From Mycolicibacterium sp. P1-18 (lineage in GTDB: Bacteria > Actinomycetota > Actinomycetes > Mycobacteriales > Mycobacteriaceae), in the NCBI RefSeq assembly GCF_008329535.1, contig NZ_NPKR01000002.1, forward strand, positions 700,085 through 764,084: DNA of 64,000 nucleotides. The letters run 5' to 3'. A model generated the notes under the pieces. That model was not told the DNA's origin and ran no database searches. It saw only the letters and a list, made by a program, of their open reading frames with translations. The translations under genes and the position numbers were made by a program. Positions 60,731-64,000 of this stretch are shown here, piece by piece; within the stretch, counting starts at the first letter, position 1, and every line of letters starts with the position of its first letter.

Positions 60731-63381
60731 CGACAACCGTTCTGGCCTTCATTCCCAGTCCGTCGCAGGGGGTGTGGCACCTCTTCGGCGTGCTTCCCAT
60801 TCGTGCGTACGCGCTGTGCATCATCGCGGGCATCGTGGCCGCCCTGGTGATCGGCGATCGCCGCTGGGAGGCGCGCGGTGGTGAGCGCGGGGTCATCTAC
60901 GACATTGCGCTGTGGGCGGTGCCGTTCGGCCTGGTGGGTGGCCGGCTCTATCACGTGATGACCGACTGGCCGAAGTACTTCGGTGCAGACGGCGCGGGTT
61001 TCGTTGCCGCGCTGCGCATTTGGGACGGTGGGCTCGGCATCTGGGGCGCGGTGGCACTCGGCGGCGTCGGTGCGTGGATCGCGTGCCGCCGGCGGGGGAT
61101 TCCGCTGCCGGCCTTCGCCGATGCGATTGCGCCCGGCATCATCCTGGCCCAGGCCATCGGCCGGTTCGGCAACTACTTCAACCAGGAGCTGTACGGCCGC
61201 GAGACCGATCTGCCCTGGGGCCTGACGATCTACGACCGGTTGGATCCGTCCGGTGTGATCAGCCCGCATTCGCTCGACGGTGTGTCGACGGGCCAGGTCT
61301 ACGCCGTCGTCCACCCGACGTTCCTGTACGAGCTGGTGTGGAACGTGCTGATCTTCGGGCTTCTGTTGTGGGCGGATCGCCGGTTCAAGTTGGGCCACGG
61401 GCGTCTGTTCGCGCTGTACGTCGCGGGGTACTGCGTTGGCCGATTCTGGGTCGAGCTGATGCGTAGCGACACTGCCTCGCTCATCGCGGGGATCCGGGTC
61501 AACACGTTCACGTCGACGTTCGTCTTCATCGGCGCGGTCATCTACATCATGGTCGCGACCAAGGGTCGCGAGGATCCGGCGTCGCTGCGCGGCAAGGATG
61601 CCGACGGCTCGCTGGTCGACGACATCGGTGAGGAGCTTGTGTCCGTCGCCGCGACGTCTGGCGTGGTCGCGGCGGCGAAGGTTGCCGGTGACGAGGACAA
61701 GGCGGAGACCGCTGCCTCCTCGTCGTCGGACTCCGAGTCGGAGTTCACCGGCGGTGCCGACACCGAGTCGGAGGCGGCCGCAGAGGCCGAGGATCTGACG
61801 GACCAGGTAGAAAACGCGTCGTCGGAGGACATTGCCGAGGCCGAGGCGTTCGCGGAGGCAGGTACCGAGGCCGAGCAGCATCGCGAAGCGGGTCTGGGCG
61901 CGGTGGAGGGCGACGAGGCAGTCGAGGCCGAGCTCGGGGCAGTCGAAGCCCACGAGGCCGCGGTCGACGGCGCCGCCGAGGCCGAAGCGTTGGCCGAAGC
62001 CACCGCCGCTGACACTGACGCTCCCGAAGACGGACTCGGTCCGGTAGACGGTGACGAGGTCGTGGCCACCGCCGACACCGCAGCCCCCGAAGACGGCCTC
62101 GGCTCCGTCGAGGGCGACGAGGTCGCAGCCGCCGAAAGCGACGCGGCCCAAGTCCACGACGCTGCCGTCGCAGGCACCGCATCCGCCGAAGCCGCCGCTG
62201 ACGAGCCCACCGCTGACACCGCAGCCCCCGAAGACGGCCTCGGCTCCGTCGACGGAGACGAGGTCGCAGCCGCGGAAAGCGACGCGGCCCAAGTCCACGA
62301 GGCTGCGGTCGAAGGCACCGCATCTGCAGAAGCCACGGCCGCTGACGCCGCAGCCCCTGAAGACGGCCTCGGCTCCGTCGACGGCGACGAGGTCGCAGCC
62401 GCGGAAAGCGACGCGGCCCAAGTCCACGAGGCTGCCGTCGCAGGCACCGCATCCGCCGAAGCCGCCGCCGCTGACACCGCAGCCCCCGAAGAGGGTCTCG
62501 GCTCCATCGACGGCGACGAGGTCGCAGCCGCGGAAAGCGACGCGGCCCAAGTCCACGAGGCTGCCGTCGCAGGCACCGCATCCGCCGAAGCCGCCGCTGA
62601 CACCGCAGCCCCTGAAGACGGGCTCGGCTCCGTAAACGGCGACGAGGTCGCAGCCGCACAGGACGACGCCGCTGACAAGGCCACCGCTGACACTTCAGCT
62701 CCTGAAGACGGGCTCGGTTCCGTCGAGGGCGACGAGGTCGCAGCCGCGGAAAGCGACGCCGCCGAAGTCCACGAAGCTGCGGTCGAAGGCACCGCATCTG
62801 CAGAAGCCACGGCCGCTGACGCCGCGACGGAAGACTCCACCGCTGCTCCTGAAGACGGTCTCGGCTCCGTCGAGGGCGAGGAGGTCGATGCCGCACAGGC
62901 TGACGCCGCCGACGTCCACGACGCCGCGGTCGAAGGCACCGCGTCTGCCGAAGCCGCTGCTGACGACACCGCCGCCCCGGAAGAGGGTCTCGGTTCCGAC
63001 GCTGCCGTCGAAGGCACCGCGTCCGCCGAAGCCGCTGCTGACGATGCCACCGCTGACACTTCAGCTCCTGAAGACGGCCTTGGCTCCGTCGAGGGCGAGG
63101 AAGTCGATGCCGCACAGGCTGACGCCGCCGACGTCCACGATGCTGCCGTTGAAGGCACCGCATCCGCGGAAGCCACGGCCGCTGACGCCGCGACGGAAGA
63201 TTCCACCGCAGCCCCAGAAGACGGGCTCGGTTCCGTCGACGGAGATGAAGTCGATGCCGCACAGGCTGACGCCGCCGACGTTCACGATGCTGCCGTTGAA
63301 GGCACGGCTTCGGCGAAAGCGGCCGCTGGCGCGGTCAAGCCAAGCACGCCGCAGCGCCGGCGTTGGTGGAAGCGACGCTAG
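60727..63381 (+). CDS. lgt: Prolipoprotein diacylglyceryl transferase with a long acidic repeat tail
   Basis: An 884-residue protein, against about 280-300 for Lgt in most bacteria and about 470 in M. tuberculosis. Residues 1-280 are the seven-helix catalytic core, with 'GGRLYHVMTDW', 'LGIWGAVALGG' and the Lgt signature 'AIGRFGNYFNQELYGRETDLPWGL'. Lgt transfers diacylglycerol from phosphatidylglycerol to prolipoprotein cysteines. Residues ~280-385 are an acidic linker, ~386-865 are Ala/Glu/Asp repeats, and the last 18 are basic (PSTPQRRRWWKRR). The tail is predicted to be disordered and cytoplasmic. GTG at 60727 overlaps trpA. The repeat frame is uninterrupted. Confidence 0.93.
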   Translation: MTTTVLAFIPSPSQGVWHLFGVLPIRAYALCIIAGIVAALVIGDRRWEARGGERGVIYDIALWAVPFGLVGGRLYHVMTDWPKYFGADGAGFVAALRIWDGGLGIWGAVALGGVGAWIACRRRGIPLPAFADAIAPGIILAQAIGRFGNYFNQELYGRETDLPWGLTIYDRLDPSGVISPHSLDGVSTGQVYAVVHPTFLYELVWNVLIFGLLLWADRRFKLGHGRLFALYVAGYCVGRFWVELMRSDTASLIAGIRVNTFTSTFVFIGAVIYIMVATKGREDPASLRGKDADGSLVDDIGEELVSVAATSGVVAAAKVAGDEDKAETAASSSSDSESEFTGGADTESEAAAEAEDLTDQVENASSEDIAEAEAFAEAGTEAEQHREAGLGAVEGDEAVEAELGAVEAHEAAVDGAAEAEALAEATAADTDAPEDGLGPVDGDEVVATADTAAPEDGLGSVEGDEVAAAESDAAQVHDAAVAGTASAEAAADEPTADTAAPEDGLGSVDGDEVAAAESDAAQVHEAAVEGTASAEATAADAAAPEDGLGSVDGDEVAAAESDAAQVHEAAVAGTASAEAAAADTAAPEEGLGSIDGDEVAAAESDAAQVHEAAVAGTASAEAAADTAAPEDGLGSVNGDEVAAAQDDAADKATADTSAPEDGLGSVEGDEVAAAESDAAEVHEAAVEGTASAEATAADAATEDSTAAPEDGLGSVEGEEVDAAQADAADVHDAAVEGTASAEAAADDTAAPEEGLGSDAAVEGTASAEAAADDATADTSAPEDGLGSVEGEEVDAAQADAADVHDAAVEGTASAEATAADAATEDSTAAPEDGLGSVDGDEVDAAQADAADVHDAAVEGTASAKAAAGAVKPSTPQRRRWWKRR
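61884..63336 (+). repeat. In-frame tandem repeats inside the lgt 3' half
   Basis: Eleven copies of a unit built on 'PEDGLGSVEGDEV...AAESDAAQVHEAAVEGTASAEA' follow one degenerate copy. Unit lengths vary (141, 129, 129, 126, 90 and 147 nt for successive 'GDEV' starts at 62116, 62257, 62386, 62515, 62641, 62731 and 62878). The 129-nt copies around 62257-62515 are nearly identical at the DNA level, a sign of recent expansion. All spacings are multiples of three. Confidence 0.92.
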
Positions 63382-63393
63382 CGGTTCTCAGGC

Positions 63394-63810
63394 TTAGAAC
63401 GGCGGGGGCGACTCGTCGTCCGGGGAGTCGGTCCCAATTTCGGACTCGTCGGTCTCGAGTTCGGTCCGCTGCCGATTGAGTTCACGCTCGCGTTGGACGC
63501 GAGCGGCGCGGTCCTGGGCGCGGGTGGTCTTTCGCCGCGGCATGGTGATCCCGGCGGTGTGCGCCCGAGGCACCTCGGTCGCGACCACCGTGGCGGTCGG
63601 TTCGGACAGTTCGGGGAAGAGCAGGCGGCTGCCCGGTGTGGTGATGTGCTGCCGCCCGTCGGGTGCGGTCCAGATGACGGTGCCATCCTCGAGTTGTTCG
63701 TCGCGCCAACCGTTCTCGCCGCCCCAGAAGGTTTTGAGCAAGTGGTGTCGACGGCATAGGCATTTCAGGTTCGATGCCGCCGTCGGCCCGCACGGCCACG
63801 GAATCGTATG
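63394..63810 (-). pseudogene. Truncated DUF222/HNH endonuclease (13E12-type), 3' part
   Basis: About 139 codons of the C-terminal part of an HNH endonuclease of the mycobacterial 13E12/DUF222 kind. '[35 protein letters not shown]' is the HNH core, followed by a charged tail ending '[11 protein letters not shown]'. Recognisable homology stops at the His of 'HTIPW' (about 63810), exactly where the transposase end begins, so the N-terminal DUF222 half and the first HNH residues are missing. The TTG at 63831 in this frame lies in the IS-derived sequence. It is probably a disrupted, non-functional gene. Confidence 0.75.
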
Positions 63811-64000
63811 GATGCTCCTATGCAGCGTCAAGTACCAGTTCCGGCCCCGCTAAATCTGCTTGGAGTGCTCGGTAGAGCTCGCGGACGACGGCGCGTTTGA
63901 GGCAGCGGATGATCTCCTTCTTGGTCTTGCCCTCGGCGGTTCGGCGGACCACGTAGGCCTTGGTGGGTTCGTGCCAGCGCAATCGGTTGACCACGATCAG
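63811..64000 (-). mobile_element. Right end of an insertion sequence with a transposase C-terminus (IS110-like)
   Basis: The minus strand encodes the last 60 residues of a transposase running in from beyond the window and ending at a TAG at 63818-63820. 'RWHEPTKAYVVRRTAEGKTKKEIIRC' and 'LKRAVVRELYRALQADL' resemble the C-terminal tail of IS110/IS116-type transposases in actinobacteria (from memory, not searched). The HNH homology begins within ~10 bp of the stop, so the element's right boundary is about 63808-63817. No terminal inverted repeat is obvious, as expected for IS110. Confidence 0.55.

Noticed and set aside
61542..63206. Long Ser/Ala/Pro antisense frame over the lgt repeats
   Set aside because: It arises because the repeat units are multiples of three and lack stops in several frames; nothing else supports it.
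61884..63336. CRISPR-like array in the lgt 3' half
   Set aside because: The repeats are coding, of unequal length, contiguous without unique spacers and always in frame.

Overview
This is a high-GC actinobacterial chromosome segment whose gene order (ileS, dinX, ansA, lspA, rluD-like, dnaE1, ilvA, treXYZ, bioAFD, bioB, nadABC, hisDCBHA-impA-FI, trpE-trpM-trpCBA, lgt) is the conserved mycobacterial order known from Mycobacterium tuberculosis. The PE/PPE, fumarate-reductase and mmpL genes that interrupt that region in M. tuberculosis are absent, and several genes look like those of rapid growers. I infer a non-tuberculous, probably rapidly growing Mycobacterium (Mycolicibacterium).

Region by region: 1-3879 (minus) is a fatty acyl-AMP ligase plus DrrABC exporter operon, with drrC running off the left edge. 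3880-6150 is a small accessory island: a gene-poor spacer, a 7-TM membrane protein with a phage-repressor-like HTH partner, and a stand-alone condensation-domain fragment. 6158-9492 is ileS with a translational T-box riboswitch whose specifier AUC sits in a very short Stem I loop. 9494-12229 (minus) holds an S4 protein, a PapA/condensation-like acyltransferase, a DUF2505 protein and a proline/glycine-rich exported protein. 12407-23001 holds dinX, ansA, the lspA-rluD-rarD operon, a TetR gene, dnaE1 and small membrane or lipid-binding genes. 23113-32704 is ilvA facing the convergent treX-treY-treZ operon, which is headed by an OafA-like acyltransferase.

32771-38988 is the biotin block. The TetR-type BioQ gene and two near-identical palindromes over the bioF and bioB/bioQ promoters form a readable regulatory circuit, and a small Cys-rich BsaP gene follows bioB. 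40337-44525 is the NAD block: an NrtR-type Nudix regulator diverges from nadABC, and an 8-bp-arm inverted repeat holds the regulator's own -10 in its spacer. 44547-47271 is a variable patch with an exported PGRS-type glycine-rich protein that lacks a PE domain.

47318-53713 is the translationally coupled his operon (hisG and hisE are not here). 53710-55597 (minus) is a short peroxiredoxin/ABC ATPase/flavin reductase operon, and 55639-63381 is trpE-trpM-trpC-trpB-trpA-lgt. No trpF is present, consistent with the dual-function PriA (hisA) serving both pathways. The lgt product is 884 residues, about three times the catalytic core, because of a roughly 480-residue acidic tandem-repeat tail. At the right edge an IS-like transposase end abuts a truncated HNH endonuclease gene.

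Several regulatory genes have a TANNNT -10 box 6-9 nt before the start codon, the mycobacterial leaderless-transcript arrangement, and this was used to choose starts. Most of the window is ordinary core metabolism. The most unusual items are the Lgt repeat tail, the PE-less PGRS protein, the orphan FAAL/Drr plus condensation-fragment island, and the compact operator/leaderless promoter designs.
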